Shown piece by piece: positions 17,257 through 25,719 of a stretch of DNA of 64,000 nucleotides (position 1 is the first letter of the stretch; every line of letters starts with the position of its first letter). The stretch lies in the NCBI GenBank assembly GCA_963848525.1, contig CAWKDZ010000005.1, forward strand, positions 496,001 through 560,000, given 5' to 3'. The position numbers and the translations under genes are program-made. The stretch comes from JACCTU01 sp963848525. GTDB taxonomy: Bacteria; Actinomycetota; Thermoleophilia; Gaiellales; Gaiellaceae. The notes under the pieces are model-generated. The model saw nothing but the letters and a program-made list of their open reading frames with translations. It searched no databases and was not told the DNA's origin.

Positions 17257-18531
17257 CTTCTCGAAGCGGTCGGCGTCGTCGAACGGCCCGATCACCGCGA
17301 GGTGGAGCGCGTTGCGGCCGATCACGTCCTGCGCCACGCGCTGAACGTCCTCGGCGGTGACGGCGTCGAGCCCTTCGAGGACCTCGCTGGGCTCGGAAGC
17401 CCGTCCCTCGAGCACCTCGCGGCGCAGGCCGAACATGATCGTCCCGTGGGGGCTTTCGATCTGGAGCACGAACCGCCCCTTCGCGAAGTTCCGCGCCTTC
17501 TCCAGCTCGTCGGCGGGGACGGCTTCGTCCGCGATCCGCCGGAGCTCGCCGACGATCGTCGTGACCGCCTCGTCGATCCGGTTGATGTCGACACCGGCCT
17601 GCGAGTAGAGCGAGCCGACGTCGGTGTAGCTGTTGTTGACGCCGAAGACGTAGTAGGCGAGCCCGCGGCGTTCCCGCACCTCGGTGAAGAGCCGCGACGA
17701 CATCCCGCCGCCGAGGACGGTCGAGAGCAGCTGGAGCGGGTAGCGGTCAGGGTGCACGAGCGGGTAGCTGCGGACGCCGACCGAGACGTGCGCCTGGTCC
17801 GACTGCTTCGTGTGCACGGTTACGCGCGGCCCGTCGACGCCGTCCAGGCGAACGGGATCGGGACCGGGCATCTCGCCGGGCGGGAACTCGGCGGCGAGCT
17901 CCTCGACCCGGGCGAGCAGGTCGCCGTCGAGGCGGCCGCCGACGCCGATGACGAGCCTCGTCGGCTGGTACCAGCGCCCGATGTAGTCGAGGAACGACTG
18001 CCTCGTCGCGCCCCGAACGGTCTCCTTGCGCCCGATGATGTCCCACCCGAGCGGCTGGTCGCCGTAGAGCAGCTGCTCGTAGAGGCCGTTCAGGTAGTCG
18101 CGCGGCGTGTCGAAGTACATGTTCATCTCCTCGACGATCACGCCCTTCTCGCGCTCGATCTCGTCGTCGTCGAAGCGCGAGTGCCGCATCATGTCGATCA
18201 AGACGTCGAACGCCACCGGGGCGTGCTCGGCCGCGCACTTGACGTAGTAGCCCGTGTACTCCTTGCCCGTGAAGGCGTTGAACTCGCCGCCGATCGAGTC
18301 GACCTCGCCCGCGATGTCCTTCGCCGTCGGACGGCGCCCGGTCCCCTTGAAGAACATGTGCTCGGCGAAGTGCGCGATCCCGTTCGACTCCGCGGTCTCG
18401 TAGCGCGAGCCGGCCGCGAACATGAGGAAGCACGACGTCGACTGCACGTGCGGCATCGGTGCCGTCAGCAGCCGCGCGCCGTTCGCGAGCGTCGTTCGCT
18501 CGAAGACTAGGCCGCTAGTCGTCGTCGCCAT
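17245..18531 (-). CDS. M16-family zinc peptidase (processing-peptidase-like)
   Basis: 428 residues. The inverted zinc motif His54-Phe-Ala-Glu57-His58 (HFAEH) is intact, with the third ligand Glu in GVIVEEMNMY. The C-terminal inactive half shows GGGMSSRLFTEVRERRGLAY, the usual M16 R/Y motif. Proteins of this size in bacteria act on peptides or misfolded proteins, often as homodimers. ATG 18531 sits inside the end of the upstream thioesterase gene (25-nt overlap), so the two are co-translated. No signal peptide seen. Confidence 0.93.
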   Translation of the reverse strand: MATTTSGLVFERTTLANGARLLTAPMPHVQSTSCFLMFAAGSRYETAESNGIAHFAEHMFFKGTGRRPTAKDIAGEVDSIGGEFNAFTGKEYTGYYVKCAAEHAPVAFDVLIDMMRHSRFDDDEIEREKGVIVEEMNMYFDTPRDYLNGLYEQLLYGDQPLGWDIIGRKETVRGATRQSFLDYIGRWYQPTRLVIGVGGRLDGDLLARVEELAAEFPPGEMPGPDPVRLDGVDGPRVTVHTKQSDQAHVSVGVRSYPLVHPDRYPLQLLSTVLGGGMSSRLFTEVRERRGLAYYVFGVNNSYTDVGSLYSQAGVDINRIDEAVTTIVGELRRIADEAVPADELEKARNFAKGRFVLQIESPHGTIMFGLRREVLEGRASEPSEVLEGLDAVTAEDVQRVAQDVIGRNALHLAVIGPFDDADRFEKLLA

Positions 18532-18905
18532 TCGTCCGGGATCTCTCTGCTCGATTTGCTCTCGTAGTCGAAGGCAACCAGCACCGTTCTTGCCTCCGCG
18601 ACGACACGGTCGCCGCAGCGGAGCTCGTGCTCGAGGTCGAAGCTCTTCGTTCCGAGCCGGCCGACCCGGACGCCCACCTCGACCTCCTCGTCGAACTCGA
18701 CGGGGGAGCGGAAGTCGAGCTCGACGCGCGCGAGGATCATCGTCATCTGCCGAACGTCCGGCCGCTCGAACGCTCCGAGCCGGCGCAGGAACTCGATCCG
18801 CGCCGTCTCGATCCACCTCAGGAAGACGGCGTTGTTCAGGTGCCCCATCGGATCCAGGTCGCCGAAGCGCGCGGTCTCGCGGTGCACGAAGGGGAAGCCG
18901 TCCAC
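18507..18905 (-). CDS. 4HBT-family acyl-CoA thioesterase
   Basis: 132 residues, single hotdog domain. RFGDLDPMGHLNNAVFLRWIE holds the catalytic Asp and the N-terminal end of the hotdog helix, as in YbgC/FadM-type thioesterases. It hydrolyses short or medium acyl-CoA thioesters. GTG 18905 is chosen because TACCAT (18918-18913) lies exactly 7 nt upstream; the longer open frame runs into the divergent gene. The divergent SIS gene's -10 box shares two bases with it. Confidence 0.85.
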   Translation of the reverse strand: MDGFPFVHRETARFGDLDPMGHLNNAVFLRWIETARIEFLRRLGAFERPDVRQMTMILARVELDFRSPVEFDEEVEVGVRVGRLGTKSFDLEHELRCGDRVVAEARTVLVAFDYESKSSREIPDEWRRRLAA

Positions 18906-18912
18906 GCGCGTG

Positions 18913-18922
18913 ATGGTATAGA
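18913..18922. promoter_or_regulatory. Overlapping divergent -10 boxes: thioesterase and SIS genes
   Basis: Leftward TACCAT (18918-18913) is followed after 7 nt by GTG 18905. Rightward TATAGA (18917-18922) is followed after 7 nt by GTG 18930. The two boxes share the TA at 18917-18918, so polymerase can open only one at a time. No -35 consensus is obvious. Confidence 0.5.
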
Positions 18923-18929
18923 CGGCCTC

Positions 18930-19791
18930 GTGGCCGGCGACCAGACGCGGACGGCGATCTTTGCGCAGCCGGAGTGGCTTCGGCGCGTACCGACGGACCG
19001 GCGTCTCCCGGACGGTCTGCGCGTCGTCCACACCGGCTGCGGCACGTCGTTCCACGCCGCGCAGACGGGCGGCGACGCGGTCCACGCGCTCGAGGCCGTG
19101 CTCGCGCCGCCCGACGCCGACCTGCTCGTGTGCGTGAGCCACGAGGGCGACACGCCGCTGACCCTCGAGGCGGCGCAGGTCTTTCGCGGCCGCAGGTGGC
19201 TCGTGACGGCGAAGCCCGACAGCCCACTGGGCGAAGCTCTGCGACGAGGTGGTCGTCGCCGCACCCGAGGTCGAGCAGAGCTGGTGCCACACGGCGAGCT
19301 ACACGTGCGCGGTCGCGGCGCTCGCCGCGCTCCGCGGCGAGGACGTGGCGTGGCTGCCCGACGCGGTCGCCGCCGCGCTCGAGCGGCGCGAGCCGGTCTC
19401 GGGCCACGAGCGCTGGCTCGTCGCCGGCTCCGGCCGCGACTGGGCGACCGCGCAGGAGGCCGTGCTGAAGCTGCGCGAGGGCGCGTTCGTGGCGGCGGAG
19501 GCGCACCAGACGGAGCAGCTCCTGCACGGTTACCTGGCCGCGGTCGACGAGCACGTCCGCTGCTTCGTGCTCGAAGGCGAGGGCCGCGGCGCCGAGCGCG
19601 CGCGCGACGCGGTCGCCGCCCTGACCGAGCTCGGTTGCGAGGTCGCGCTCGTGCCGACCGTGCACCCGGTCGTCGACATCGTCCGCTTCCAGCTCCTCAC
19701 GCTCGACCTCGCCGAAGCCCGCGGCGTCGACCCGGACCGGATCAGGCGCGACGACGAGCGCTGGCGCCGCGCACGCGAGGCCTACCGCTAG
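18930..19791 (+). CDS. SIS-domain phosphosugar-binding protein (GlmS C-terminal-like), frameshifted
   Basis: About 287 residues if joined. The first SIS half has the signature HTGCGTSFHAAQTGG and SHEGDTPLTLEAA; the second half, in another frame, has VAGSGRDWATAQEAVLKLRE and AEAHQTEQLLHG, typical of the GlmS isomerase tail. The frames meet near 19230 (cactgggcgaag), where one missing base would restore KPDSPL...AKLCDEVVVAAPE. No glutaminase domain is present, so it is a free-standing sugar-phosphate isomerase or regulator. Its stop TAG shares CTAG with the convergent gene's stop. Confidence 0.75.
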
Positions 19792-20948
19792 AGCTCGCCC
19801 AGCGCGCCGAGCAGCCGCTCGACCTCGTCGGCGGTGTTGTAGTGGACGAGCCCGATCCGTACCGCCCCCTCCGGGAGCCCGAGCCGCTCCATCACCTCGA
19901 CGGCGTAGTAGTCCCCGGCCCAGACCGCGAGCTTCCGCTCGGCCAGGCGGAGGGCGACGGCGTCGGGTGAGAGCGAGTCGTGCGTGAGCGCGAACGTCGG
20001 GACGCGGCCGTCCATCGTCGGCAGCCCGTGCAGCGTCCAGCGCTCGTCGAGACCAGCCAGGAGCTGCTCGCCCAGCTCGCGCTCGTGCGCGCGGATCGCG
20101 TCCCAGCCGAGCTCGTCCACGTAGTCGACGGCCGCGCGAAACCCCGCGAGCAGCTCGTGCGCCAGCGTGCCGGTCTCGAAGCGCGCGCCGAGCGGCTCGT
20201 TCGGCGCGGGGCGTACCTTGTAGGGGCGCCAGCGCGCGAGCACGTCGGCGCGGCCGACGGCGAGGCCGAGGTGCGGCCCGAAGAACTTGTACGGCGAGCA
20301 GAGCAGAACGTCGACCCCGAGCGCGGTCGCGTCGATCGGCGAGTGTGGTGCGAAGTGGACGGCGTCCGCCCAGGCAAGCGCGCCGACCGAGTGCGCGAGC
20401 TCGACGACGGGCGCCGCGTCGACGACGGTTCCGACAGCGTTCGACGCGAGCGGGAACGCCACGACGCGCGTGCGCTCGCTCAGCTTGCGCTCGAGGTCGT
20501 CGAGGTCGAGCGTGGTGTCGGCGTGCACCTCGACGAGCTGGACGGTCAGGTCGAGGTCGTGCGCGAGCTCGAGCCACGGGGCGACATTCGCGTCGTGGTC
20601 GAGCCTGGTCGCGAGGATCTCGTCGCCGGCGCGCAGCTCACGGGCGAGCGTGCGGGAGAGCGCGAAGTTGAGCGTCGACGCGTTCGCGCCGAAGACGACC
20701 TCGTCCGGCGTGGAGCCCAGGAACGACGCAGCAGCGACGCGCGCGTCGGTGACGAGCGCGTCGCTCCGCACGCTCGCCTCGAAGCGGCCGCCGAGGTTCG
20801 CATTCGACCCCCGCAAGTAGCCCGCGATCGCGTCGACGACAGAGTCGGGCACCTGCGTGCCGCCGGGCGCGTCGAAGAGCGCCCAGTCGGTGTCGAGCGC
20901 GGAGAAACGCGCGCGAACCGCGTCGACGTCGAGCGTGAGCGCGGCCAC
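19788..20948 (-). CDS. Class V PLP aminotransferase, cysteine desulfurase-like
   Basis: 386 residues. PLP features: ATRLDHDANVAPW, WADAVHFAPH (the Asp and His of the cofactor pocket) and LLCSPYKFFGPHLG with the Schiff-base Lys. The Cys active-site loop of true SufS/IscS is not evident, as in the cysteine-desulfurase-like subgroup with undefined substrates. GTG 20948 is preferred: TAGCCT (20961-20956) stands 7 nt upstream. Divergent from clpS. Confidence 0.85.
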   Translation of the reverse strand: MAALTLDVDAVRARFSALDTDWALFDAPGGTQVPDSVVDAIAGYLRGSNANLGGRFEASVRSDALVTDARVAAASFLGSTPDEVVFGANASTLNFALSRTLARELRAGDEILATRLDHDANVAPWLELAHDLDLTVQLVEVHADTTLDLDDLERKLSERTRVVAFPLASNAVGTVVDAAPVVELAHSVGALAWADAVHFAPHSPIDATALGVDVLLCSPYKFFGPHLGLAVGRADVLARWRPYKVRPAPNEPLGARFETGTLAHELLAGFRAAVDYVDELGWDAIRAHERELGEQLLAGLDERWTLHGLPTMDGRVPTFALTHDSLSPDAVALRLAERKLAVWAGDYYAVEVMERLGLPEGAVRIGLVHYNTADEVERLLGALGEL

Positions 20949-20955
20949 GAAAACG

Positions 20956-20965
20956 AGGCTATCGT
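20956..20965. promoter_or_regulatory. Overlapping divergent -10 boxes: aminotransferase and clpS
   Basis: Leftward TAGCCT (20961-20956) and rightward TATCGT (20960-20965) share the TA at 20960-20961. Each is followed after 7 nt by its start codon (GTG 20948, ATG 20973), so both mRNAs should be leaderless and start from one shared melting site. Confidence 0.6.
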
Positions 20966-20972
20966 GAGATCG

Positions 20973-21266
20973 ATGTCGACTTTGACCCCTCCGCGCGAGC
21001 GCGAACGGGTCGGCGGCCCCGGCAGCGGACTCGGCGACGCGTGCAGGGTCGTCGTCCTGAACGACGACCACAACACGTTCGACGGCGTCGCCTTCGCGCT
21101 CGCCGCAGTCATCCCCGGAGTGGACTTCGACCGCGGGATGGCGTTCGCCAACCGCATCCACTCGACCGGCAGCGCCGTCGTCTGGAGCGGACATCGCGAG
21201 CAGGCCGAGCTCTACTGGGAGCAGCTCAAGGGCCACGGCCTGACGATGGCGCCGCTCGACCGTTGA
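20973..21266 (+). CDS. clpS: ATP-dependent Clp protease adaptor ClpS
   Basis: 97 residues, the usual ClpS length. CRVVVLNDDHNTFDGV is the ClpS signature, with the Asn-Asp-Asp that binds N-degrons; the C-terminal helix-strand part (HREQAELYWEQLKGHGL) is complete. It delivers N-end-rule substrates to ClpC or ClpA unfoldases. Leaderless in appearance (TATCGT, 7 nt before ATG). Its 3' end overlaps the convergent OsmC gene by about 41 nt. Confidence 0.95.
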   Translation: MSTLTPPRERERVGGPGSGLGDACRVVVLNDDHNTFDGVAFALAAVIPGVDFDRGMAFANRIHSTGSAVVWSGHREQAELYWEQLKGHGLTMAPLDR

Positions 21267-21657
21267 CCGTCCAGCGGTAGGACGTCTTCGTCAAGAGGGA
21301 CGCGCCGATGAAGCAGCCGCGCTCGGCCTTCACGAGCAGCTCGTCGAGCTCGTCGTCCGTCGGCGCGGGCTCGATCTCGACGGTGAGGTCGGCTTCGATC
21401 GACACGAACGCGTAGCGCCCGTCGGTCTCGCGCTTGGTCACCGTCCCGTGCGCGCTGCCGTCGCCGCGAACCTCGGCGCCGACTCGCCGCGCGTGGTAGC
21501 GGAGGCTTGTCAGCGTGCACCGGAGCAGGGCGGTCAGGAGCAGGTGCTCGGCCGTCCACTCGGGCGGCAGCTTGAGCGGCGGGCAGGCCTCGGCGGCGAG
21601 GCGCCCGTCGTCCTCGATCGAGGCTTCGAACTCGAGCACCTTCGCGCGCATCGCCAC
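21226..21657 (-). CDS. OsmC-family protein
   Basis: 143 residues. PEWTAEHLLLTALLRCTLTSL carries one redox Cys in the helical position of OsmC/Ohr proteins, and AERGCFIGASL provides the second. These proteins reduce organic hydroperoxides or act as thiol-dependent hydrolases. GTG 21657 fits the 6-nt spacing from TATGCC (21669-21664); ATG 21651 two codons later is the conventional choice. The C-terminus extends past the usual end into the convergent clpS gene, which may reflect a lost stop. Confidence 0.82.
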   Translation of the reverse strand: MAMRAKVLEFEASIEDDGRLAAEACPPLKLPPEWTAEHLLLTALLRCTLTSLRYHARRVGAEVRGDGSAHGTVTKRETDGRYAFVSIEADLTVEIEPAPTDDELDELLVKAERGCFIGASLLTKTSYRWTVNGRAAPSSGRGP

Positions 21658-21663
21658 AGTCGG

Positions 21664-21673
21664 GGCATATCCT
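21664..21673. promoter_or_regulatory. Overlapping divergent -10 boxes: OsmC and saccharopine-dehydrogenase-like genes
   Basis: Rightward TATCCT (21668-21673) is 6 nt before GTG 21680. Leftward TATGCC (21669-21664) is 6 nt before GTG 21657. They share the TA at 21668-21669. The leftward box lacks the final consensus T. Confidence 0.5.
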
Positions 21674-21679
21674 CGCCGC

Positions 21680-22739
21680 GTGAACCACGAACGTCCGCTT
21701 GCGGTCCTGGGCTGCACGGGGTACGTCGGGGGGCTCCTGGTCGAGCAGGCCCGGGCGCTCGCGCTTCCCCTACGGCTCGTCGGCCGGCGGCGCGAGGCCC
21801 TCGAGCGGATTGCGCAGCAGGGCGACGAGGTGCGGGTCGCCGACGCGCGCCACGAGGCGGAGCTGATCGAGGCGTTCGACGGCGCCTTCGCCGTCGCCTC
21901 GACCGCGGGGCCGTTCCTCGACACCGGGACGCGAGTGGTGGCGGCCGCGATCGCCGTGGGCGCTCACTACGTCGACGTCGCCGTCGAGCAGTCGTTCGCT
22001 CGCACGGTCTACGAGGGGTTCGGCGAGTCGGCGGAAGAGCGGGAGGTCGTGCTGCTGCCCTCGTTCGGCCTCGGGTACGCGACCGGCGACTTCGCGGCGC
22101 GGCTCGCGGCCGAGCAACTGCCCGAGCCGCTGGACGAGGTCGTCGTGGCCTATCGGAGCAAGGGCGCGAGGACGTCGCCGGGGACACGCAGCACCGCCGC
22201 GGGCGTCATGCGCCAGGAGCAAGTTGCGTGGAGCGACGGGCTCGTCGGGACGCGGTTCGGGAAGACGACGCGACGCCTCCGCTTCCCGGACGGCGAGCAC
22301 GGCGTGGTCGAGTTCGCCGGCGTCGAGTCCCTTTCCGTGCCGCGGCACACGCGGACGCACCGTGTGCGCTCGTACGTCGTCGCCCCGCGGTTCGCAGCGC
22401 TCGGCGGGCCCTGTCGCGCCGTTGTTCGCGCCGTTCGCTGGACTCGCGGGCCGGATCGGTGGTCCGCCGTCGGCGGCCCAGAGGAAGAAATGGCGCTGGA
22501 CGGTCGTCGCCGAGGCGCGTTCGGGCACGAGCGGGGGCCGCGCGACCCTGAGCGGAGCAGACGTCTACGGCTTGACGGCCTCGCTCGTCGCCCACGCGGC
22601 GGAGGCGCTCCGCGCCGGCGAGGCGCGCGGAGCCGGCACGCTCGCACCGGCCGAGGCCTTCGACGTGCACACGTTCCTTCCGCGCCTCGCGCCTTTCGTC
22701 ACCCTCGAGGGAGTCGAGATCGTCCGACCGCGGGACTAG
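21680..22739 (+). CDS. Saccharopine dehydrogenase-like NAD(P)-binding oxidoreductase, frameshifted
   Basis: About 352 residues when joined. N-terminal Rossmann motif LAVLGCTGYVGGLLVEQA and STAGPFLDTGTRVV match the saccharopine dehydrogenase/trans-acting enoyl reductase family. The frame breaks near 22400: ...RFAAL continues as SAGPVAPLFAPFAGLAGR in the next frame and runs to GVEIVRPRD. A 1-nt indel in gcgctcggcggg accounts for it. Substrate unknown; relatives reduce C=C bonds of lipids or act on amino-acid imines. Leaderless start GTG 21680. Confidence 0.75.
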
Positions 22740-22748
22740 CGTGCGGCT

Positions 22749-22943
22749 ATGCGACGCCTCAGGCCGCTGACGGAGGCCGAGTGCTATGCCCGCTGCTACG
22801 GGGGAAGCGGCGGTGACGACGTCCGGGTCGTGCGCCTCGAGCTTCGCCGCAGCCGCCGCGCCGGCCGCCTGTCCGGCGAAGACCTACGACGCAAGTTCGA
22901 GGCTCGCCTCGACGGCCGCGAGACCGGAGCCGAAGCCGCCTAG
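22749..22943 (+). CDS. Small basic hypothetical protein
   Basis: 64 residues, rich in Arg (MRRLRPLTEAECYARCYGG at the N-terminus). CYARCYGG gives two Cys four residues apart, but no known domain is recognised. TAGCGT (22737-22742), built on the preceding gene's TAG stop, lies 6 nt before the ATG, so it is probably leaderless. The next gene repeats the same arrangement on this gene's own stop codon. That ordered promoter pattern is the main reason for believing it is real. Confidence 0.6.
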   Translation: MRRLRPLTEAECYARCYGGSGGDDVRVVRLELRRSRRAGRLSGEDLRRKFEARLDGRETGAEAA

Positions 22944-22952
22944 CATTCGGGC

Positions 22953-23276
22953 GTGGACAACGTCCGCGCGCTCGAGCCACTCTGGCACCTGCGGCAGCGC
23001 CGTCACGCCGTGATCGCGTGCCTTGACGATGCCGCCGAGCTCGAGGCGCTTCGCCCCGAGCTGGAGGAGCTTCGCGCCGAGCTCGTCGTCGAGCGGACCG
23101 CGGGTCCGCTCTCCACCGCGCTCGGCCGGCCGTCCGTCACCGTCGCGAGCAGGTTCGGGCGGATCGGCTGGCGCGGCGCCTCCGTCTCGCGCGGCGACGT
23201 GCTCGAGGCGCTCGAGGCGTTCGAGCTCTCGTGCCCGGAGTGCGGGCCGGTCGCCTGGGGAGACCCCGGCGCCTGA
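22953..23276 (+). CDS. Hypothetical protein
   Basis: 107 residues, not recognised. An N-terminal helical half (LEPLWHLRQRRHAVIACLDD, then ELEALRPELEELRAELVVE) and a C-terminal part ending FELSCPECGPVAWG, where Cys-Pro-Glu-Cys might bind a metal. GTG 22953 is leaderless in appearance: TAGCAT (22941-22946), beginning with the previous stop codon, is 6 nt upstream. No further clue from neighbours. Confidence 0.6.
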   Translation: MDNVRALEPLWHLRQRRHAVIACLDDAAELEALRPELEELRAELVVERTAGPLSTALGRPSVTVASRFGRIGWRGASVSRGDVLEALEAFELSCPECGPVAWGDPGA

Positions 23277-23300
23277 GATTCGCGGTCCGTTGCCCTAGGG

Positions 23301-23570
23301 CTACGGCTCGATGTACACAGTCAGGGGTTGGACGACGCCGTGCGCTTCCATCGCCGCTACGACCTCAGCGGGCGGCGCGGCCAACATCGACTTCATCGCG
23401 TCGGCATCGGCAACGTCGGCACTGATGGCGATGTTGTTGCTTCCGTCCTGCGCGACGTAGTCGGTCACGTTGCTGCCGGTTCCTGACTCGATGGCCTCGG
23501 CGCGTTTCGCCTTGCCTTGCAACCAACGGTCGATGTCCTGGACGGCGTGGGTGATGACGACCTTCGGCAT
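23301..23570 (-). CDS. Hypothetical protein of ferredoxin-like fold appearance
   Basis: 89 residues. VVITHAVQDIDRWLQGKAKR, NIAISADVADADAMKSML and the C-terminal VVQPLTVYIEP resemble dimeric alpha-beta barrel or monooxygenase-like small proteins, but no family is assigned. Good Shine-Dalgarno AAGGGAG 6 nt before the ATG, so this one is leadered. A perfect palindrome lies 31-47 nt upstream of the start. Base use is less GC-biased than in the neighbours. Confidence 0.7.
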   Translation of the reverse strand: MPKVVITHAVQDIDRWLQGKAKRAEAIESGTGSNVTDYVAQDGSNNIAISADVADADAMKSMLAAPPAEVVAAMEAHGVVQPLTVYIEP

Positions 23571-23600
23571 GTCGACTCCCTTCGGCGGCGAGTAGCGGTC

Positions 23601-23617
23601 TAGGGTCGCCGACCCTA
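23601..23617. promoter_or_regulatory. Perfect palindrome TAGGGTCG-C-CGACCCTA
   Basis: A 17-bp perfect dyad upstream of the leftward small gene starting at 23570 and 21 nt past the stop of the leftward membrane-peptide gene. It could be an operator overlapping the promoter of the 23570 gene (leftward TAGACC lies within its end) or a short terminator. No U-run follows, which favours an operator. Confidence 0.4.
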
Positions 23618-23637
23618 CCGGCCGGACGGGGCGCGAG

Positions 23638-23805
23638 CTAGGAGAGCGAAGCTAGTCCGTTCCAGATCGTGCCGAGGATGATCGGACCGGCGAAGAGCAC
23701 GAACCAGATCATGTTGACCTGCTTGCGCTCCTCCGGGGTGCGGACATGTTCCTCGTCGTAGATGCGCTTCTGTTCGTCGTTGAGTTTCGCGCTGCTGTGT
23801 TTCAT
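23638..23805 (-). CDS. Small single-pass membrane protein, 55 residues
   Basis: MKHSSAKLNDEQKRIYDEEH at the N-terminus is a charged cytoplasmic segment; after RTPEERKQVN comes one membrane helix MIWFVLFAGPIILGTIWNG, ending in LASLS. The composition and clear topology support a real gene although it is short and lacks an obvious Shine-Dalgarno sequence. Function unknown. It is transcribed in the same direction as the small gene that follows at 23570. Confidence 0.65.
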   Translation of the reverse strand: MKHSSAKLNDEQKRIYDEEHVRTPEERKQVNMIWFVLFAGPIILGTIWNGLASLS

Positions 23806-23935
23806 CGGCTGCCATGGTCACAGCGCGCTCACCGAGCCGCATCGCCCGGACGGGCGGCGGTCCGGGTGGTCCGACGACGCAAGACGGCGACGTCGTGACG
23901 TCCCGTAACGGGCAGAGCGGAGAAGGAGGGGGCCC

Positions 23936-23959
23936 GCGGGGGAACCCTGGGTCCCCCGC
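23936..23959 (-). terminator. Hairpin directly after nadE
   Basis: GC-rich stem GCGGGGG(A)ACCC/GGGTCCCCCGC with a one-base loop region and one bulge, beginning one base after the nadE stop codon. No good U-run follows, so this is a probable but weak transcription end or an mRNA 3' stabiliser. Confidence 0.45.
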
Positions 23960-23960
23960 G

Positions 23961-25682
23961 CTAGTCGCGCCAGCGGTTCGTGATCGGCGTGCGGCGGTCC
24001 CGCCCGAACGCCTTCGGCCGCAGCTTGACTCCCGGCGGAGCCTGTCGGCGTTTGTACTCGGCCCGATCGATCATCGCGATCGCGCGCTCGACGACGTCGC
24101 GGTCGAAGCCGTCGGCCGAGAGCTCCTCGCGCGAGCGGTCGAGCTCGACGTACGCCTCGAGCACCTGGTCGAGCTTCGCGTACGGCGGCAGCGAGTCCGC
24201 GTCCAGCTGGTTCGCGCGCAGCTCCGCGCTCGGCGCGCGCTCGACGATCGAGGCCGGGATCAGCTCCCTGCCCGCGAGCTCGTTCAGGTGGCGGGCGAGC
24301 CGGAAGACGTCCGTCTTGTAGACGTCCTTGAGCAGCGCGAAGCCGCCCGCCATGTCGCCGTACAGCGTCGCGTAGCCGACCGAGAGCTCCGACTTGTTCC
24401 CCGTCGCGAGCAACAGCCAGCCGAACTTGTTCGAGAGCGCCATCAGCAACACGCCGCGGATGCGCGCCTGCAGGTTCTCCTCGGTCAGGTCCGGCTCGCG
24501 TCCGGAGAAGACGTCGGCGAGCGCGGCCTCGAAGGCGCGGTACATCGGCTCGATCGGAAGCTCGAGGAAGTGCGCCCCGATCGACTCGGCGAGCAGCTGC
24601 GCATCGGTCTGCGTCGCGTCCGAGGAGTACTGCGACGGCATCGAGACGCAGTGCACGCGCTCGGGCCCGAGCGCCTCCGCGGCGAGCGCGGCGGTCAGCG
24701 CCGAGTCGATGCCCCCGGAGACGCCGAGGACGACCTCGCGGAAGCCGTTCTTGTCGGCGTAGTCGCGGAGGCCGAGCTCGAGCGCGAGCCGCATCTGCTC
24801 GAGCGGCCCGTGCATCGGCGCGACGACGCCGTCGACCCGCTTGCCGTCGGCCCCTTCCTTCGGAGCGCCGACGTGCACGACCGCGACCGGCGGCGTCTCG
24901 TCGCGCTCGTGCTCGAGCGCGCGCCGGCGCACGTCGCGCAGCCGCCGCCCGATCACGCCCTCGGGCACGACGTCGACGACGAGCAGCGCCTCCTCGAACC
25001 CCGGCGCGCGCGCGATCACCTCGCCGTCGTCGTCGAGCACGACCGAGTGGCCGTCGAAGATCAGCTCGTCCTGCCCGCCGACCGCGTTGCAGAGCGCGAC
25101 GAAGCACGAGTTGTCGCGCGCGCGGGTGACGAGCATCTCCTCGCGCTCGCGGTCCTTCTCCAGGTGGAACGGCGACGCGGACAGATTGACGACCAGCTGC
25201 GCACCAGCCAGTGCGAGGTCGGTCGCCGGCGGCCCCGGCTGCCACAGGTCTTCGCAGATCGTCACGCCGACGAGCGTCTTGCCGTGCTCGAGCAGGATCA
25301 GGTCGCGGCCGGACGCGAAGTAGCGCGCCTCGTCGAAGACGCCGTAGTTCGGCAGGAAGCGCTTGCGGTAGACGGCCTTGACCTCGCCGCCGGCGCACAC
25401 CGCGCAGGCATTGAAGAGGTCGCGGTCGTAGTGCGGGTAGCCGACGAGCGCGACGATCCCGCGCGCCTCGCGCGCGAGCTGCTCGAGCGACTGCGCGGCC
25501 GCGCGCACGAACCCGGGCCGCAGCAGCAGGTCCTCGGGTGGATAGCCCGTGACCGCGAGCTCGGGGAAGAGCAGCAGCTCGACCCCGAGCCGTTTGGCTT
25601 CGGCGATCCGCTCCGTCATCCGCTCGCGGTTGCCGTCGAGGTCGCCGACGACGGTGTTGATCTGCGCCAGGCCGAGTCGCAG
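23961..25682 (-). CDS. nadE: Glutamine-dependent NAD+ synthetase
   Basis: About 573 residues. The N-terminal nitrilase-type amidotransferase has Glu in FPELAVTGYP, Lys in YRKRFLPNYG and Cys in VTICEDLWQ. The C-terminal synthetase has the P-loop VSGGIDSAL and GNKSELSVGYATLYGD. It makes NAD+ from deamido-NAD+ and glutamine. Homologues start M-R-x-A-L-A-Q-I-N; here RLGLAQIN is preceded by CTG (25682-25680), 7 nt after GGGAGG. No ATG/GTG/TTG fits nearer than ATG 25733, which lies across the divergent promoter, so a CTG start is proposed. Confidence 0.92.
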   Translation of the reverse strand: MRLGLAQINTVVGDLDGNRERMTERIAEAKRLGVELLLFPELAVTGYPPEDLLLRPGFVRAAAQSLEQLAREARGIVALVGYPHYDRDLFNACAVCAGGEVKAVYRKRFLPNYGVFDEARYFASGRDLILLEHGKTLVGVTICEDLWQPGPPATDLALAGAQLVVNLSASPFHLEKDREREEMLVTRARDNSCFVALCNAVGGQDELIFDGHSVVLDDDGEVIARAPGFEEALLVVDVVPEGVIGRRLRDVRRRALEHERDETPPVAVVHVGAPKEGADGKRVDGVVAPMHGPLEQMRLALELGLRDYADKNGFREVVLGVSGGIDSALTAALAAEALGPERVHCVSMPSQYSSDATQTDAQLLAESIGAHFLELPIEPMYRAFEAALADVFSGREPDLTEENLQARIRGVLLMALSNKFGWLLLATGNKSELSVGYATLYGDMAGGFALLKDVYKTDVFRLARHLNELAGRELIPASIVERAPSAELRANQLDADSLPPYAKLDQVLEAYVELDRSREELSADGFDRDVVERAIAMIDRAEYKRRQAPPGVKLRPKAFGRDRRTPITNRWRD

Positions 25683-25702
25683 GTTTACGCCTCCCAGTCG
25701 AA

Positions 25703-25713
25703 AACTTAGTCTA
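25703..25713. promoter_or_regulatory. Overlapping divergent -10 boxes: nadE and thioesterase-like gene
   Basis: Rightward TAGTCT (25707-25712) is 7 nt before GTG 25720. Leftward TAGACT (25713-25708) or TAAGTT (25708-25703) can serve nadE, giving a short leader that contains GGGAGG. The opposing boxes overlap, so use of one excludes the other. Confidence 0.5.
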
Positions 25714-25719
25714 TCTGCC